Shown here in pieces: positions 27,752 to 38,900 of a stretch of 64,000 nucleotides of DNA. Numbering within the stretch: position 1 is the first letter of the stretch; every line of letters starts with the position of its first letter. Location of the stretch: assembly GCF_025152745.1 (NCBI RefSeq), contig NZ_CP104042.1, positions 248,001 through 312,000 of the forward strand, written 5' to 3'. This DNA is from Rhizobium sp. WSM4643. GTDB taxonomy: Bacteria > Pseudomonadota > Alphaproteobacteria > Rhizobiales > Rhizobiaceae. Under the pieces are notes generated by a model. The model ran no database searches. It worked only from the letters and a program-made list of their open reading frames with translations, and was not told the DNA's origin. The translations under genes and the position numbers were made by a program.

Positions 27752-28888
27752 TTGGTCGCTAGAAAAAATGAAACGCCGGCAAATGCGGTCGGCCGCGCCA
27801 GCTCAGGGAAAAAGCTGCTTAAGTGTTTCGAAGATCACCGGCACGTCTGGGTCTTCATGGAACTTGAGCGCGGCAATGTTCATCCCGTATCGATTGAACT
27901 CCTCGGCGAAGGCCGCAGACTAGCTGACAAGCTGGGTGTCCAACTGGCCGGGGTAATCCTCGGTTCGTCTGAAGGCGTGGGCACCAAGCCTGCGATCGAA
28001 GAGGCCTTCGCTTACGGAGCTGATGTCGCCTATCTGGTAGAGTCGCCCCTCCTCGCCGACTATCGAAACGAACCCTTCACCAAGGCTTTGACGGATCTGG
28101 TCACTACTCACAAACCAGAAATTCTCCTTCTCGGCGCGACCACGCTCGGCCGCGACCTCGCCGGTGCTGTAGCAACGACCTTACAAACAGGGCTTACGGC
28201 TGATTGCACCGAGCTGGATGTTGATGGAGATGGTTCACTCGCAGCGACGCGGCCAACTTTCGGCGGGTCCTTGTTGTGCACGATCTACACGCTGACCAGC
28301 CGGCCGCAAATGGCAACGGTGCGGTCCAGGGTCATGGCGACGCCGCAACGTGCGGATAAGCCAATTGGACGCGTTATCCAACATCAACTCCTAATGGTTG
28401 AGGAGGAGATCGTCACCAAAGTGCTCGCGTTCCTTTGTAACAGCGGGTCTGAGCAATCCGATCTGGCCAACTCCGACATCGTGATCGGGGGCGGTCTCGG
28501 CCTCGGCGCTGCAGGAAACCTGCAATACTTGAGAAACCTGGCAACGACGATCGGCGGGGGTGTCGGGTGCTCGCGCCCACTGGTCCAAAAAGGCTGGATG
28601 CCTGCTGATCGACAAATTGGTCAGTCCGGCCATACCATTAGACCCAAGCTCTACATCGCGGCGGGAATATCTGGCGCGGTCCAGCATCGCGTTGGAGTCG
28701 AAGGAGCCGATCTGATTGTCGCTATCAACCTCGACCAGAACGCTCCGATCTTTGACTTCGCCCACATCGGCGTTGTCGCTTGCGCGCTGGAGTTCTTGCC
28801 GGCGTTGACAGAAGCTTTCGCCAAGCGAATGCCACCGCACAACTCTATCAAGGGTATGGACCGAGGAAGGCTAGATGACCAAGAGTAA
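27752..28888 (+). CDS. fixB: FixB, electron-transfer flavoprotein alpha-type subunit
   Basis: A 378-residue EtfA-type protein. The C-terminal FAD domain has [40 protein letters not shown] and [19 protein letters not shown]. The only good start is TTG at 27752, with GAGGAG 7 bp upstream; the ATG at 27768 is out of frame. It lies 17 bp after fixA and overlaps fixC by 14 bp. Confidence 0.93.
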   Translation: MVARKNETPANAVGRASSGKKLLKCFEDHRHVWVFMELERGNVHPVSIELLGEGRRLADKLGVQLAGVILGSSEGVGTKPAIEEAFAYGADVAYLVESPLLADYRNEPFTKALTDLVTTHKPEILLLGATTLGRDLAGAVATTLQTGLTADCTELDVDGDGSLAATRPTFGGSLLCTIYTLTSRPQMATVRSRVMATPQRADKPIGRVIQHQLLMVEEEIVTKVLAFLCNSGSEQSDLANSDIVIGGGLGLGAAGNLQYLRNLATTIGGGVGCSRPLVQKGWMPADRQIGQSGHTIRPKLYIAAGISGAVQHRVGVEGADLIVAINLDQNAPIFDFAHIGVVACALEFLPALTEAFAKRMPPHNSIKGMDRGRLDDQE

Positions 28889-30182
28889 GTTCGACGCGAT
28901 CGTGATTGGTGCCGGTATGTCCGGCAACGCAGCAGCCTATTCGATGGCTAGTCGCGGTCTAAAAGTGCTGCAGCTGGAGCGCGGAGAACATTCGGGCTCT
29001 AAGAATGTTCAAGGGGCTATATTGTACGCCAACATGTTGGAGGCGATTATCCCAAACTTCCGCGATGACGCTCCTCTTGAACGGCATCTAGTCGAGCAAC
29101 GATTCTGGCTAATGGATGACTCGTCGCACACGGGCGTGCACTATCGCTCTGATGACTTCAATGAACTGAAGCCAAACCGGTATACGATCATCCGCGCCCA
29201 GTTTGACAAATGGTTCTCACGCAAGGTGCGCGAGGCGGGTGGCACAGTCCTTTGTGAAACGACAGCGACCAGACTCGCTTGGGATCTGAGCGGTAAAGTA
29301 ATAGGCGTTCACACGGACCGAGAGGGCGGTGTGATCCTCGCGGACGTGGTCGTTCTTGCCGAGGGCGTGAACGGACTGCTTGGAACACGAGCCGGCTTAC
29401 GCGATATGCCGAAGCCAGAAAATGTGGCCCTCGCTGTCAAGGAAATGCATTTCATGCCGGAAGAGGTGATCGCAGAGCGCTTCGGCCTCAGCGGTAGCGA
29501 AGGCTGTGTGATCGAAGCCGGCGGCACGATCTCACGCGGAATGGCCGGACTGGGCTTCCTTTATACCAACAAGGAGTCAATCTCGTTGGGGATCGGCTGC
29601 CTCGTCTCCGGTTTAGCGGAAGGCATGGAAAATCCGTACCGCATCCTTGAAGCCTTCAAGCAACATCCCTCGATCCGACCATTACTGGCCGGATCAGAGA
29701 TCAAAGAATACGCCGCGCATCTTATTCCTGAGGGCGGCTTCAAGGCAATCCCTCCGCTCTTTGGCAACGGGTGGGTCGTCGTGGGCGACGCGGCGCAACT
29801 AAACAATGCCGTGCATAGGGAGGGATCGAACCTTGCGATGACATCCGGCCTCATGGCGGGTGAAGCGATCTTCCAGATAAAGAGCCGTGGCGGTCTGATG
29901 ACGAAACGCAATCTCTCTCTCTATAAGGGCATACTGGACAAGTCGTTCGTCATGAAAGACCTGATCAAACACAAAGATCTTCCAAGCCTCCTCCACACCG
30001 ACAGTCACAATTTTTTCATGACCTATCCAACGCTTATATCTCAAGCAGCGCAAAATTTTGTGCGCGTCGACGGTGCACCTAAAATCAACAGGGAGAAGGC
30101 TACAGCTGCCTCCTTTATCAAGGCACGATCCCGTTGGGGGTTGATTAGCGACGCGGTCCGCTCCGCCGCATCTTGGCGTTAA
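28875..30182 (+). CDS. fixC: FixC, flavoprotein (ETF-quinone oxidoreductase type)
   Basis: A 435-residue FAD protein: [19 protein letters not shown] is the dinucleotide-binding loop, [20 protein letters not shown] the second FAD motif. It takes part in the FixABCX complex at the membrane, splitting electrons between quinone and ferredoxin/flavodoxin. It overlaps fixB by 14 bp and precedes fixX by 11 bp. Confidence 0.95.
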   Translation: MTKSKFDAIVIGAGMSGNAAAYSMASRGLKVLQLERGEHSGSKNVQGAILYANMLEAIIPNFRDDAPLERHLVEQRFWLMDDSSHTGVHYRSDDFNELKPNRYTIIRAQFDKWFSRKVREAGGTVLCETTATRLAWDLSGKVIGVHTDREGGVILADVVVLAEGVNGLLGTRAGLRDMPKPENVALAVKEMHFMPEEVIAERFGLSGSEGCVIEAGGTISRGMAGLGFLYTNKESISLGIGCLVSGLAEGMENPYRILEAFKQHPSIRPLLAGSEIKEYAAHLIPEGGFKAIPPLFGNGWVVVGDAAQLNNAVHREGSNLAMTSGLMAGEAIFQIKSRGGLMTKRNLSLYKGILDKSFVMKDLIKHKDLPSLLHTDSHNFFMTYPTLISQAAQNFVRVDGAPKINREKATAASFIKARSRWGLISDAVRSAASWR

Positions 30183-30193
30183 AGGAAAATTCG

Positions 30194-30490
30194 ATGAAGG
30201 CGACCATCATTGAGCGCATTGAGGACAAGCTGTACCAAAACCGATATCTCGTCGACACTGGACGTCCGCATATAACAGTGCGACCGCACCGGTCGCCAAG
30301 CCCGAACCTGCTCGCCTTGACGCAAATCTGTCCGGCCAAATGTTACGAGGTGAACGAAATTGGTCAGGTGGCGATTGTTCCCGATGGCTGCTTGGAATGC
30401 GGCACATGCAGAGTGTTATGCGAAGCGAGTGGGGACATAAAGTGGAATTATCCCCGGGGCGGGTTCGGGGTCCTCTTCAAATTCGGATGA
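30194..30490 (+). CDS. fixX: FixX, ferredoxin-like protein
   Basis: A 98-residue protein with a ferredoxin-type cluster motif CPAKCYEV and [19 protein letters not shown]. It partners FixC. The ATG at 30194 has AAAGGAAA upstream; the longer frame from 30173 is fixC shadow. Confidence 0.93.
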   Translation: MKATIIERIEDKLYQNRYLVDTGRPHITVRPHRSPSPNLLALTQICPAKCYEVNEIGQVAIVPDGCLECGTCRVLCEASGDIKWNYPRGGFGVLFKFG

Positions 30491-30685
30491 GGAGTCCCTA
30501 CCTCCGGCGGGATAGCAGCGACCGATGCAGCTGCGTTAGCGGCGGCGATTGAATGTGCATCCACTCAACCTTTCGAAAGGCAAATTTTCTATGCCGCCGG
30601 GAACACGATTTTGACTTAGGAATATGCGTTTAGCATATTTCGCGCACCAGGGAAAAAAACAGTGCACCCTCCCCTGTTTGTAGGC

Positions 30686-32236
30686 ATGATTAAACCAGAG
30701 GCGCGGCTCCATATACTCTACGACATATCCAAAGAGCTTATCTCTTCTTTTCCTCTAGACAACGTGCTGAAGGCTGCGATGAACGCCCTCGTCGAGCATC
30801 TGCGATTGCGCGATGGCGGAATCGTGATTCACGGCTCCGGAGGAGAGCCCTGGATAAACGTACGGGCTCCCATTGGGCACGACGTTCGCTCACGTTCGCT
30901 TACGATTGAACAGGCGGACACAATAAATCGTGTCATCGCTAGCGGAGAGAAGCACTTTGGGAAAAATTCTGTCGTTCTCCCCGTTAAAGTAAACCGGAAG
31001 ACAATCGGCGCATTGTGGATTGATTTCGCGCAGAAAAGCGGAGATCAGGACGAAACCCTTCTGGCAATGATTGCCGTCCTGATCGGCTTAACCTGCCAGC
31101 GCTATCGCGAATTGTGCAGCGATGGCGGCTCAGTCGCCGAGGAACAACAAGCAGGACAGATTCCGAAAATCGGGCCGAAGCCTCATCCCACCCAACTCGA
31201 TAAAATCGACTGGATCGTCGGGGAAAGCCCCGCGCTCAAGAGGGTATTAGCGACGGCCAAGATCGTGGCCGCGACGAACTCCGCGGTGCTCTTGAGAGGA
31301 GAGAGCGGCACTGGCAAGGAATGCTTTGCAAGAGCAATACATTCGTTATCGATACGGAAAAGCAAGGCGTTTATTAAGTTGAATTGCGCCGCGCTGTCGG
31401 AGACCGTTCTGGAATCCGAATTGTTTGGCCATGAGAAGGGCGCTTTCACTGGCGCTCTGCTTCAACGAGCTGGACGTTTCGAACTGGCCAATGGCGGAAC
31501 GCTGTTGCTTGATGAAATTGGCGATGTATCACCACAATTCCAGGCAAAGTTATTGCGCGTGTTACAGGAAGGCGAATTCGAACGTCTCGGCGGAACGAAG
31601 ACATTGAAAGTAGACGTTCGAGTTATATGCGCCACCAACAAGGACCTTGAAGTGGCCGTCCTTCGAGGGGAGTTCAGAGCCGACCTCTATTACCGGATCA
31701 ATGTGGTGCCCATCATTTTGCCGCCACTTCGGCAGCGCGACGGAGACATTTCGCTTCTAGCGCAAGTGTTCCTCGAGCAATTCAACAAGTCAAATGATCG
31801 AAATTTCGACTTCGCGCCGTCGGCAATAGGCATTTTGTCGAAATGCGCCTTCCCCGGCAATGTTCGCGAGCTGGACAACTGCGTACAAAGGACCGCAACT
31901 CTCGCCAGTTCAAATACCATCGCTTCATCAGATTTTGCCTGTCAGCAAGACCAGTGTTCTTCAGCGCTCCTCTGGAAAGACGCCCCCGACGACTACCCGG
32001 TGCATAGTCTCAACCCGCGAGATACAATGTTAGGCGGACTGGGGGCCAACGCAGGTACTCCTAGCGGTTCCGCAGCCACAATCGAGGCGCCGGGTCTCAC
32101 TGAGCGTGATCGGCTGATCAAGGCAATGGTGAAGGCTGGTTGGGTACAGGCCAAAGCGGCTCGTATTCTGGGTAAAACGCCGCGGCAGGTCGGCTATGCG
32201 CTGCGCCGGTTTGGTATCGATGTGATCAAAGAGTGA
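30686..32236 (+). CDS. nifA: NifA, sigma-54-dependent activator of nitrogen fixation genes
   Basis: About 516 residues. An N-terminal GAF domain (LHILYDISKELISS, DGGIVIHGSGG, GALWIDFAQKSGDQDETLLA) is followed by the AAA+ domain with GESGTGKE (Walker A), HEKGAFTGA (sigma-54 contact) and GGTLLLDEIGDV (Walker B). Then comes the oxygen-sensing cysteine set C-X11-C-X19-C-X4-C, exact, typical of rhizobial NifA, and a C-terminal helix-turn-helix (QAKAARILGKTPRQVGYALR). The ATG at 30686 (MIKPEARLHILY) is preferred over a GTG at 30662. It follows fixX by 195 bp; I see no clear own promoter, so read-through from fixA is likely. Confidence 0.96.
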   Translation: MIKPEARLHILYDISKELISSFPLDNVLKAAMNALVEHLRLRDGGIVIHGSGGEPWINVRAPIGHDVRSRSLTIEQADTINRVIASGEKHFGKNSVVLPVKVNRKTIGALWIDFAQKSGDQDETLLAMIAVLIGLTCQRYRELCSDGGSVAEEQQAGQIPKIGPKPHPTQLDKIDWIVGESPALKRVLATAKIVAATNSAVLLRGESGTGKECFARAIHSLSIRKSKAFIKLNCAALSETVLESELFGHEKGAFTGALLQRAGRFELANGGTLLLDEIGDVSPQFQAKLLRVLQEGEFERLGGTKTLKVDVRVICATNKDLEVAVLRGEFRADLYYRINVVPIILPPLRQRDGDISLLAQVFLEQFNKSNDRNFDFAPSAIGILSKCAFPGNVRELDNCVQRTATLASSNTIASSDFACQQDQCSSALLWKDAPDDYPVHSLNPRDTMLGGLGANAGTPSGSAATIEAPGLTERDRLIKAMVKAGWVQAKAARILGKTPRQVGYALRRFGIDVIKE

Positions 32237-32427
32237 AGGTGAGCGATGTCAAGAACATCGTAAGCTTTGGTTGGTTGCTGGAGAAGCGACTTCGGGCGCG
32301 ATCCTGCCTTGATTGCTACAAAACATCTACGACAGCGAGCGCGGAAACGGGCGGTAAAGGCGACATGTCGACCGGAATCTATCTTGCTTTTGGAGGTTTA
32401 ACCTTTCCTCACCAATGGAACAATGCG

Positions 32428-33921
32428 ATGTCGGAACCGGAAATAAAGGTCGGGACGACCAGCAGTGCTCTCTTCGACCGGGCGCCGATGGCTCCCGCTA
32501 TGCCCGGTGGCCGCGCATCTTCGTCCCATGGCCTTTCGGTGACGGATGACATAGATGCGCGGATCTGGGAGAGAATCAAAGACCATCCCTGCTTTTCAGA
32601 GCAAGCCCATCACTATTTCGCTCGCATGCATGTCGCGGTCGCGCCAGCCTGTAACATCCAGTGCAACTACTGCAATCGCAAATATGACTGCACCAACGAA
32701 AGCCGTCCCGGGGTCGCATCAGTAAAGCTAACTCCCGACCAGGCACTACGCAAGGTGCTTGCCGTCGCCCGCAAAGTGCCGGAGCTTTCGGTAGTCGGCG
32801 TCGCCGGACCGGGCGACGCTTGTTACGACTGGAGGAAAACAGTAGCGACGTTTGAAGGAGTTGCCAGGGAAATTCCTGACATCAAACTATGTATCTCGAC
32901 AAATGGGTTGGCGCTTCCGGACCATGTCGATGAGCTAGCTGACATGAACGTCGATCACGTGACGATCACTATCAACATGGTGGATCCGGAAGTCGGGGCG
33001 AAGATCTATCCATGGATACTCCACAGGCATCGTCGATACACTGGGATAGAAGGTGCCAGGATCCTTCACAAGCGCCAAATGCTGGGTTTGGAAATGCTGA
33101 CCAAACGCGGCATTCTCACCAAGATCAATTCGGTTATGATTCCAGGCGTCAATGACACGCACCTCGTGGAAGTTAACCGATGGATTAGAGACCGCGGGGC
33201 TTTCATGCACAATGTGGTGCCCCTGATTTCCAAGCGTTCACATGGTACTTATTACGGTCTTACGGGTCAGCGTTGCCCGGAGCCGTTCGAACTGAAGGCA
33301 CTTCAAGACTGTCTCGATGGCAACGTTAAGCTTATGCGACACTGCCAACAGTGCCGGGCCGACGCCATCGGTTTGCTGGGCGATGATCGCGAGCGAGAGT
33401 TTGCCCTCGACCAGATCTCCACCAAAGTTGAATTCGACACCAGCAAGCGCGAGGCCTATCGCAAGCTGGTCCAGCATGAGCGAGGGGATCAACTGGCAGC
33501 AAAATTGGACGCGAACAAAGCAGTCAAGTCACTGGGTTCTTCGGGAACCCTTGCAGTTGCCGTGGCGACTAAAGGTGGCGGCCGGATCAACGAACATTTC
33601 GGTCAGGCAAGGGAACTCCAAGTGTATGCAGTCTCACGAAAGGGGATCAACTTGGTGGGACACCGCAAGGTCGAGCAGTATTGCCTCGGTGGTATAGGCG
33701 AGAAGGCCACTCTCGATCACACCATCGTTGCACTCGACGGCATCGACATTCTGCTTTCTTCCAAAATCGGCGATTGCCCAAAGAAGCGGTTGGCAGAAAC
33801 TGGCGTGCGAGCCAGTGACGCATTTTCCTATGATTACATCGAGACTGCGATTGGCGCGCTATACGCCGCCGAGTTTGGCGGCAAACCGGCAATGCCGACG
33901 GCTTTAGGCCCCTCTAATTGA
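32428..33921 (+). CDS. nifB: NifB, radical-SAM enzyme for FeMo-cofactor synthesis
   Basis: About 497 residues from the ATG at 32428 (MSEPEIKVG). The radical-SAM cluster motif is CNIQCNYCN with nearby YDCTNESRPGVASVKLTP. The C-terminal third (AVATKGGGRINEHFGQAREL, VEQYC) is the NifX/NafY-type domain. It builds NifB-co, the precursor of the FeMo cofactor. The frame is open upstream to 32233, overlapping nifA, with another ATG at 32365, so the start is uncertain. Confidence 0.94.
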   Translation: MSEPEIKVGTTSSALFDRAPMAPAMPGGRASSSHGLSVTDDIDARIWERIKDHPCFSEQAHHYFARMHVAVAPACNIQCNYCNRKYDCTNESRPGVASVKLTPDQALRKVLAVARKVPELSVVGVAGPGDACYDWRKTVATFEGVAREIPDIKLCISTNGLALPDHVDELADMNVDHVTITINMVDPEVGAKIYPWILHRHRRYTGIEGARILHKRQMLGLEMLTKRGILTKINSVMIPGVNDTHLVEVNRWIRDRGAFMHNVVPLISKRSHGTYYGLTGQRCPEPFELKALQDCLDGNVKLMRHCQQCRADAIGLLGDDREREFALDQISTKVEFDTSKREAYRKLVQHERGDQLAAKLDANKAVKSLGSSGTLAVAVATKGGGRINEHFGQARELQVYAVSRKGINLVGHRKVEQYCLGGIGEKATLDHTIVALDGIDILLSSKIGDCPKKRLAETGVRASDAFSYDYIETAIGALYAAEFGGKPAMPTALGPSN

Positions 33922-33936
33922 ATCAGGAGCTAAAAC

Positions 33937-34131
33937 ATGGCCTTCAAGATCATTGTATCCCAATGCACCCAGTGCGGCGCTTGCGAATTTGAATGTCCCT
34001 CAGATGCGATCAGTTTCAAAGGTGAGGGATATGTTGTGGATCCAAAAAAATGTACCGAGTGCAGGGGTGAGTTTGACACGCAACAATGCGCTTCGGTGTG
34101 TCCGATGCCGAAGACCTGCGTCCCTGCCTGA
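33937..34131 (+). CDS. fdxN: FdxN, 2[4Fe-4S] ferredoxin
   Basis: A 64-residue bacterial ferredoxin. [12 protein letters not shown] and [18 protein letters not shown] are its two cluster motifs; the second has the seven-to-eight-residue insert usual in nif-linked ferredoxins. It donates electrons to nitrogenase or assists NifB. It follows nifB by 15 bp. Confidence 0.93.
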   Translation: MAFKIIVSQCTQCGACEFECPSDAISFKGEGYVVDPKKCTECRGEFDTQQCASVCPMPKTCVPA

Positions 34132-34266
34132 TCGCCACCGGACTAAAGCGCAAAGACAGAGCCACAACGGAGATATCGGCCTGCGCATATGTCGTACTAA
34201 AATAGCAGGCTTTGATAGCGCTCGAATTCCGGAGCTCCAAAGCCGCCGCAGCGAGAAGGGACATGC

Positions 34267-34473
34267 ATGAGAGTGACAATCAGCAGAACTGACGTCGGTT
34301 TATCGGCCTATATTCACAAGAAAGACCTTGAGGAACCGATCATTTCGGTTGAACACAAAAACCTATGGGGCGGCTTTATTTTGCTGAAGAATGGATGGCG
34401 GATAGCCCTCCCCGACCTATCGCAGAACAGGCGCCTGCCCGTTACTGTCGACGCGAGGAGGCTATCCAGTTAG
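34267..34473 (+). CDS. fixU: NifT/FixU-family protein
   Basis: A 68-residue protein with the NifT/FixU pattern GLSAYIHKKDLEEPIISVE, WGGFILLKNGWRIALPDL, RLPVTVDARRL. Its role is unknown; it accompanies nif genes widely. It lies 135 bp after fdxN, the last gene of the nifA-nifB group. Confidence 0.85.
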   Translation: MRVTISRTDVGLSAYIHKKDLEEPIISVEHKNLWGGFILLKNGWRIALPDLSQNRRLPVTVDARRLSS

Positions 34474-34609
34474 GGCGTGCGCAGGTTGATAGATGAGCGT
34501 CGATGCCAAGCGCAAGCGGGCATACAACCCAAATAGAGGGCATCGAGTTCCCGATCCCTTGAGGGCGGCCATCGGCAAGAGGCCGCCCGTAAATCAGCAG
34601 GAATCCGAT

Positions 34610-35344
34610 ATGATGCAATTCAACGAAACAACGCTCAAGGACCCCGTGGTCCCCATCCTTAGCGATATTTGCGGAGCTGTCAGCGTGCCGCTGGTGCGGA
34701 TCGGAGATGCTCACGGGCTATACAGGACGCTGAAGGCAGTCGGGCCGGTGAAGGCCGACGAACTTGCCGATGCCTCGGATGCGCACTCGTTATGTGCGGG
34801 AGTGGCTGGCGGCACGGGCCGCCTCAGGCTGTGTGCACCATGAGCGAGGATTGTTCTCGCTGGCACCCGAGCGGGCCCACGTGTTCGCCGAGCCGGGCAG
34901 CCCGGTCGACCTGATTGGCGCGTTCGATACGGCTGCCGCGATGGTCGAGAACCAACTGCAAGCCGCCTTCAAAAACGGCCGGGGGTTGCCTGGGGCGACC
35001 AAGCTGGCTGCATGTTCTGCGCCGTCGCGCGGCTGTTCCGCCCTGGTTACGTCGATGCCCTCGTCCTGGAGTGGCTGCCGGGGCTCGATGGTGTGATCGA
35101 CAAGTGGAAAACCGGTGCTACGGTTGCCGACGGAGAAAACATCAATCCGGTTGAGGGGCTTTACTGCTTTACTACTCAGCCTCGACGATGATCTGCGTTC
35201 CGACCTCCATCGCACAAGAGACAGGGCTCGCGCTTGGTGCGCAAGCGGGAGAGAAGCGATTGACGGAGGTGATCCGGTCGGGCGGTTTCACTCATGTCCG
35301 GCGCTCAGCCCACGCCCCTCAACATGGTTCTCGAGGCGACCTGA
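34610..35344 (+). pseudogene. SAM-dependent methyltransferase, frameshifted
   Basis: Three frames carry pieces of one class I methyltransferase: VPLVRIGDAHGLYRTLKAVG, then YVREWLAARAASGCVHHERG with SLAPERAHVFAEPGSPVDL, then FRPGYVDALVLEWLPGLDGV with TGATVAD, and finally GGFTHVRR and the ending PLNMVLEAT. The glycine-rich SAM-binding motif that should follow ATVAD (VGCGHG type) is missing and a large central part is deleted. The ATG at 34610 has AGGA upstream. It is non-functional. Confidence 0.75.
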
Positions 35345-35517
35345 TGAGAAGGAGTGGCGGGTCGGGGTCCAGCCAGATGTGCAGGTTCTCGGTGCAAACA
35401 TGACGCCGAAAAGCGGATAGTCCTTGAAATTCGGACTATCTTTGCACGCTTGAGGCAGATTCGGTGGTCGCTCTCCAACTCCCTGCTGGACGAGCGAAAG
35501 AGCGGGCGATACCCGCC
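35345..35517. other. spacer between the broken methyltransferase and nodJ, nothing seen
   Basis: No gene or regulatory motif is visible. The minus-strand frame across it (PNFKDYPLFGVMFAPRTC) does not match a family I know. Confidence 0.35.
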
Positions 35518-35742
35518 TCATTGGCCGCACGCAGAAGCGATTCGGGGAATTGTTGCCGAGGCAATCTTCCCGCTCAATGCGTCGACGCTAGCTTTGATAG
35601 CAACCACGTATTCCTCGCCGTCATCGCAAGGCCATGCGTTGATCAGAAGACGCGCCGTGTCGCCCAGCGTCCATGCGATCTTGCGGGATGCCAGGCCTCG
35701 CCCCCAACCGGCGTGAGTGCTGATGATGATGTGAGGTGGCAT
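35518..35742 (-). CDS. hypothetical ORF directly after nodJ
   Basis: A 74-residue frame starts 4 bp after the nodJ stop (MPPHIIISTHAGWGRGLASR, DDGEEYVVAIKASVDALSGK) and would be the next gene of nodABCIJ. Its composition is fairly protein-like but I recognise no family. It could be the truncated start of a host-specific nod gene or chance. No ribosome site is clear, though coupling to nodJ is possible. Confidence 0.35.
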   Translation of the reverse strand: MPPHIIISTHAGWGRGLASRKIAWTLGDTARLLINAWPCDDGEEYVVAIKASVDALSGKIASATIPRIASACGQ

Positions 35743-35745
35743 TCA

Positions 35746-36525
35746 TCACCGCATTAGTCGCCGCCGAAGCAATGCGGTCGACACGAGGAATGGTACGACT
35801 ATGTAGATGCAGAGAACGCCGATATGCAGGCAGACATTGGCGATTGGTTGGCCCAGCATCGTCGGGCGGATAACATCTATCGAATGTGCCAAGGGCAGGA
35901 AGGCCGCTATCTGTTGGAATGCTACGGGCAATTGGTCTATAGGAAAGACTGCGCCTGACAAAAACAACATCGGTGTGATGACAAGGGTTTGGTAAAATAT
36001 GAAGTAATCGTAGCTGGGCGCGAGGGCCGTTACGACCATTCCAAGGCTCGCAAAGGCTAAGCCAGTTAGAGCGATGACCGGAAGCGCATAGAGAAGGCAC
36101 AACCAGTGTGTGTACCCCAGCGTGGCGGCGACGATACCAATTCCGGTGCCCGCCAGCGCCGCCTTAGTTGCCGCCCATGCCATTTCCCCAACGACTATAT
36201 CCCCTAGCGTGAGCTGTGTGTACAACATTGCTTCCCAGGTGCGCTGGCCCTGCATTCGGCCAAAGGCCGCATAGATAGTCTCGAAGGTTGCAGCAGTCAT
36301 CGCGCTTGTCGCGATCATTCCGGCCGCCAAAAATGCAGTGTACGATACGCCGTCAACGCGCCCTACCATCACTCCCAATCCAGCGCCGAGCCCGAATAGG
36401 TATATTATGGGATCGGCTAGATTTCCGAGAATGGATGCCAGCGCCGCTTTTTTCCAAGCCAGATAGTTTCTGCGCCAAACTGCGAGCCAGTTTAAACCGC
36501 CGGCGGGTAATGTTGCTACGCCCAT
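35746..36525 (-). CDS. nodJ: NodJ, ABC-2-type membrane subunit of Nod-factor exporter
   Basis: A 259-residue permease with six hydrophobic segments and the ABC-2 features [40 protein letters not shown] and [20 protein letters not shown]. With NodI it exports lipochitooligosaccharide. It follows nodI by 3 bp. Confidence 0.95.
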   Translation of the reverse strand: MGVATLPAGGLNWLAVWRRNYLAWKKAALASILGNLADPIIYLFGLGAGLGVMVGRVDGVSYTAFLAAGMIATSAMTAATFETIYAAFGRMQGQRTWEAMLYTQLTLGDIVVGEMAWAATKAALAGTGIGIVAATLGYTHWLCLLYALPVIALTGLAFASLGMVVTALAPSYDYFIFYQTLVITPMLFLSGAVFPIDQLPVAFQQIAAFLPLAHSIDVIRPTMLGQPIANVCLHIGVLCIYIVVPFLVSTALLRRRLMR

Positions 36526-36528
36526 CGT

Positions 36529-37563
36529 CTACTTCTCCATCTCGCGTCCGGTTAACCGCAAGAAGACATCCTCTAGATTTGGTGGACGCTCCAGCAAGCG
36601 CAGGCCCGAATATCTACGCAGTTGCGCGCGCACCTGCTCTGGATCAGGCGTGTAGCAGAACAGGGTCTCTCCGCTGATCTCCAGTCGCCTAGCATTCGGC
36701 CTGATCAAAAGACTAAGCTCCTGCGGATCGCCACCATAAATTTCGATCACGGGACAGCCAATCTGCTCCTCGATCAGGGCATGCGGTCGTCCTTCGGCGA
36801 TCTTTCGCCCCGCTTCAAGCACGCACAGCCGGTCGCACAACCGCTCAGCCTCTTCCATGATATGGGTGGTCAGAAGAATTGTCTTGCCTTGTGCCAACAG
36901 CGATCGAAGTCGTTCCCAGATCAAGTGTCGCGCGTGTGGGTCGAGGCCAGTGGTCGGCTCGTCCAAAATGAGTAGCTGCGGGTCATTGATGAGCGCACGC
37001 GCCAAAGTGAGGCGCCGCTTCATCCCTCCAGATAGGTCAGCCACACGCGTATTCGTCTTGCTCTCAAGTCTCGCAAATTCAAGCAGCGACGGGATGACCG
37101 TTTCGATTTCTCGGGTGCTCATGCGGAAGTAGCGGCCGTATACTAAAAGGTTCTCGCGGACCGTGAATTCCAGGTCGAGATTATCGAACTGAGACACGAT
37201 CCCGATTTTCGCTCGTGCCAAGCGAACTTGGCCCGGTTCCTGTACTCCGAGTACAGTGATCGTGCCCGCACTTGGCGACGTCATCCCTAGGATCATACGG
37301 GTGATCGTACTTTTACCTGCGCCGTTCGGCCCTAAAAGACCAAAACATTCTCCGGCGGCGATCGTAAACGACAAGTCATTGACGACAACTTTACCACCAT
37401 ATGACTTCGAAACGTCGGCCAAATCAATTGCAACTGGGGACAATGCGCCAGACTGCCAATCCACTGCCTTGCATTTCGAACCGCCCTGCCGCTCCGATAG
37501 GATGATATGATCCTGGTGCGGATCAGCGATCGTCGTCTTCAAATTCGCTAATTGCCCGTTCAT
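36529..37563 (-). CDS. nodI: NodI, ATP-binding subunit of Nod-factor exporter
   Basis: An ABC ATPase: [12 protein letters not shown] (Walker A), [19 protein letters not shown] (signature) and [12 protein letters not shown] (Walker B). From the ATG at 37563 it has 344 residues; about 33-40 of them precede the family's core ([17 protein letters not shown]), longer than usual, so a non-ATG start nearer the core is possible. It lies 37 bp after nodC. Confidence 0.94.
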   Translation of the reverse strand: MNGQLANLKTTIADPHQDHIILSERQGGSKCKAVDWQSGALSPVAIDLADVSKSYGGKVVVNDLSFTIAAGECFGLLGPNGAGKSTITRMILGMTSPSAGTITVLGVQEPGQVRLARAKIGIVSQFDNLDLEFTVRENLLVYGRYFRMSTREIETVIPSLLEFARLESKTNTRVADLSGGMKRRLTLARALINDPQLLILDEPTTGLDPHARHLIWERLRSLLAQGKTILLTTHIMEEAERLCDRLCVLEAGRKIAEGRPHALIEEQIGCPVIEIYGGDPQELSLLIRPNARRLEISGETLFCYTPDPEQVRAQLRRYSGLRLLERPPNLEDVFLRLTGREMEK

Positions 37564-37600
37564 TTCTTGTCCCAAATTTTGAGCTGCGGTGACGAGTTCA

Positions 37601-38878
37601 TCACTCGCCACTATAAGCAATTTCAGATGTCGCCCGCCCTGGCATTTTAATAGCGCCCTGCTGACCAACAGCGGACGCAGTAGAGACTGATCCGCGCGAC
37701 AGCCATGCGCTATTGGATAAGGTACAAAGGGCATAGGCCTTCAAGGGAATTAAGAGAAAGATGTTCAGGAGCGTGTGGAGAGCAAAACCCAGAAACCTAA
37801 GTTCGCGGGCACGATAGGCAGCCACGCTACACCGTACAAGGGTCATGGATCCAATGACCAGGATCGTCCACCAGGGTACTGTGGCGGTCAGCGCAAACTG
37901 ACCAATTCCTGTCAATACCGACAGCGCAAGAAGTAGAAGGCCGACATTTTGCCCGATTGCGTCCAGCGTGAGATATCGATCGAGACCTGGTAGTACGGGA
38001 AGCGCAAGCAAAGTATCCCGAAAAGTGCTGCGTGCCCACCGTAGTTGTTGACGCAGATAAACTCCCATTGTGTCTGGAACGACTGTCGCCGCGATGGCGC
38101 TCGGAACATACTCAGTTCGAAAGCCTGCGCTCAGCATGAGAATCGTCAAATGGCGATCTTCGCCGAAGTCACTCGGCTTGCCGCGATAAAGCTGCGTCTC
38201 GTACTGATCAAGCAGCGAAAGCATAGCAGACCGACGGTACATCGCACATGGGCCGCAGCAACACATAACTGCACCGAAGCGAGCTTGCGCCGCGCGCTCC
38301 TCATTGCAGGCAAGCCAGTACTCCATGTCAATCAAGCGAGTTAGCCAGGTGTCCGCCTGGTTGCTGGCTTTCATTTGGCCCATCGCCGCACCGACTGCTG
38401 GATCGCGCATTTTATGGGCAAGCTTCGAGACGACGTCGGGGGCGATCGTGGTGTCTGAGTCCACATTCAAGATGAGGTCCCCAGAGGACTGGGTTATAGC
38501 GGCGATTTGCGCTTTGCGCTTTCCCACATTTTTAGGGAGAATTGTGAACTTGAATCTCTCATCGTCTGCATAGACAGCGCGCTGAGCCACAACCGCGTCG
38601 CGATTTTTGGAACCGTCGTCGACTACATAGATGCGCAATTTTCCGGCATAATCTTGCTCCGCAAGCGACGCGAGGCATTCCGAAAGAACGATTGGGTCCT
38701 CGTTAAAGCACGGCACAATGACATCAACGCTTGGCACGGGGGTGGCATTGATGTCTTTCGCAGGTGTTGTTGAGATCGTTGTCCGCCGAGCATGAAAGAC
38801 CTGCGCGCTCTTGTAAACGGTGGAGAGCATTGCATAAAGCGAGACGGCGGCGATGCTGGTTGTTGCGAGCAGGGTCAT
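37601..38878 (-). CDS. nodC: NodC, chitin oligosaccharide synthase
   Basis: A 425-residue GT2 enzyme in the inner membrane: [40 protein letters not shown] (DxD), [20 protein letters not shown] and the processivity motif [12 protein letters not shown]. Three C-terminal membrane segments follow. It makes the N-acetylglucosamine backbone of the Nod factor. It starts 22 bp after nodB. Confidence 0.97.
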   Translation of the reverse strand: MTLLATTSIAAVSLYAMLSTVYKSAQVFHARRTTISTTPAKDINATPVPSVDVIVPCFNEDPIVLSECLASLAEQDYAGKLRIYVVDDGSKNRDAVVAQRAVYADDERFKFTILPKNVGKRKAQIAAITQSSGDLILNVDSDTTIAPDVVSKLAHKMRDPAVGAAMGQMKASNQADTWLTRLIDMEYWLACNEERAAQARFGAVMCCCGPCAMYRRSAMLSLLDQYETQLYRGKPSDFGEDRHLTILMLSAGFRTEYVPSAIAATVVPDTMGVYLRQQLRWARSTFRDTLLALPVLPGLDRYLTLDAIGQNVGLLLLALSVLTGIGQFALTATVPWWTILVIGSMTLVRCSVAAYRARELRFLGFALHTLLNIFLLIPLKAYALCTLSNSAWLSRGSVSTASAVGQQGAIKMPGRATSEIAYSGE

Positions 38879-38900
38879 GGTTTCTCGTTTGTCCAGTGTT

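Noticed and set aside
37564..37734. 57-residue upstream extension of nodI
   Set aside because: It overlaps the nodC 3' end and is not found in the ABC ATPase family.
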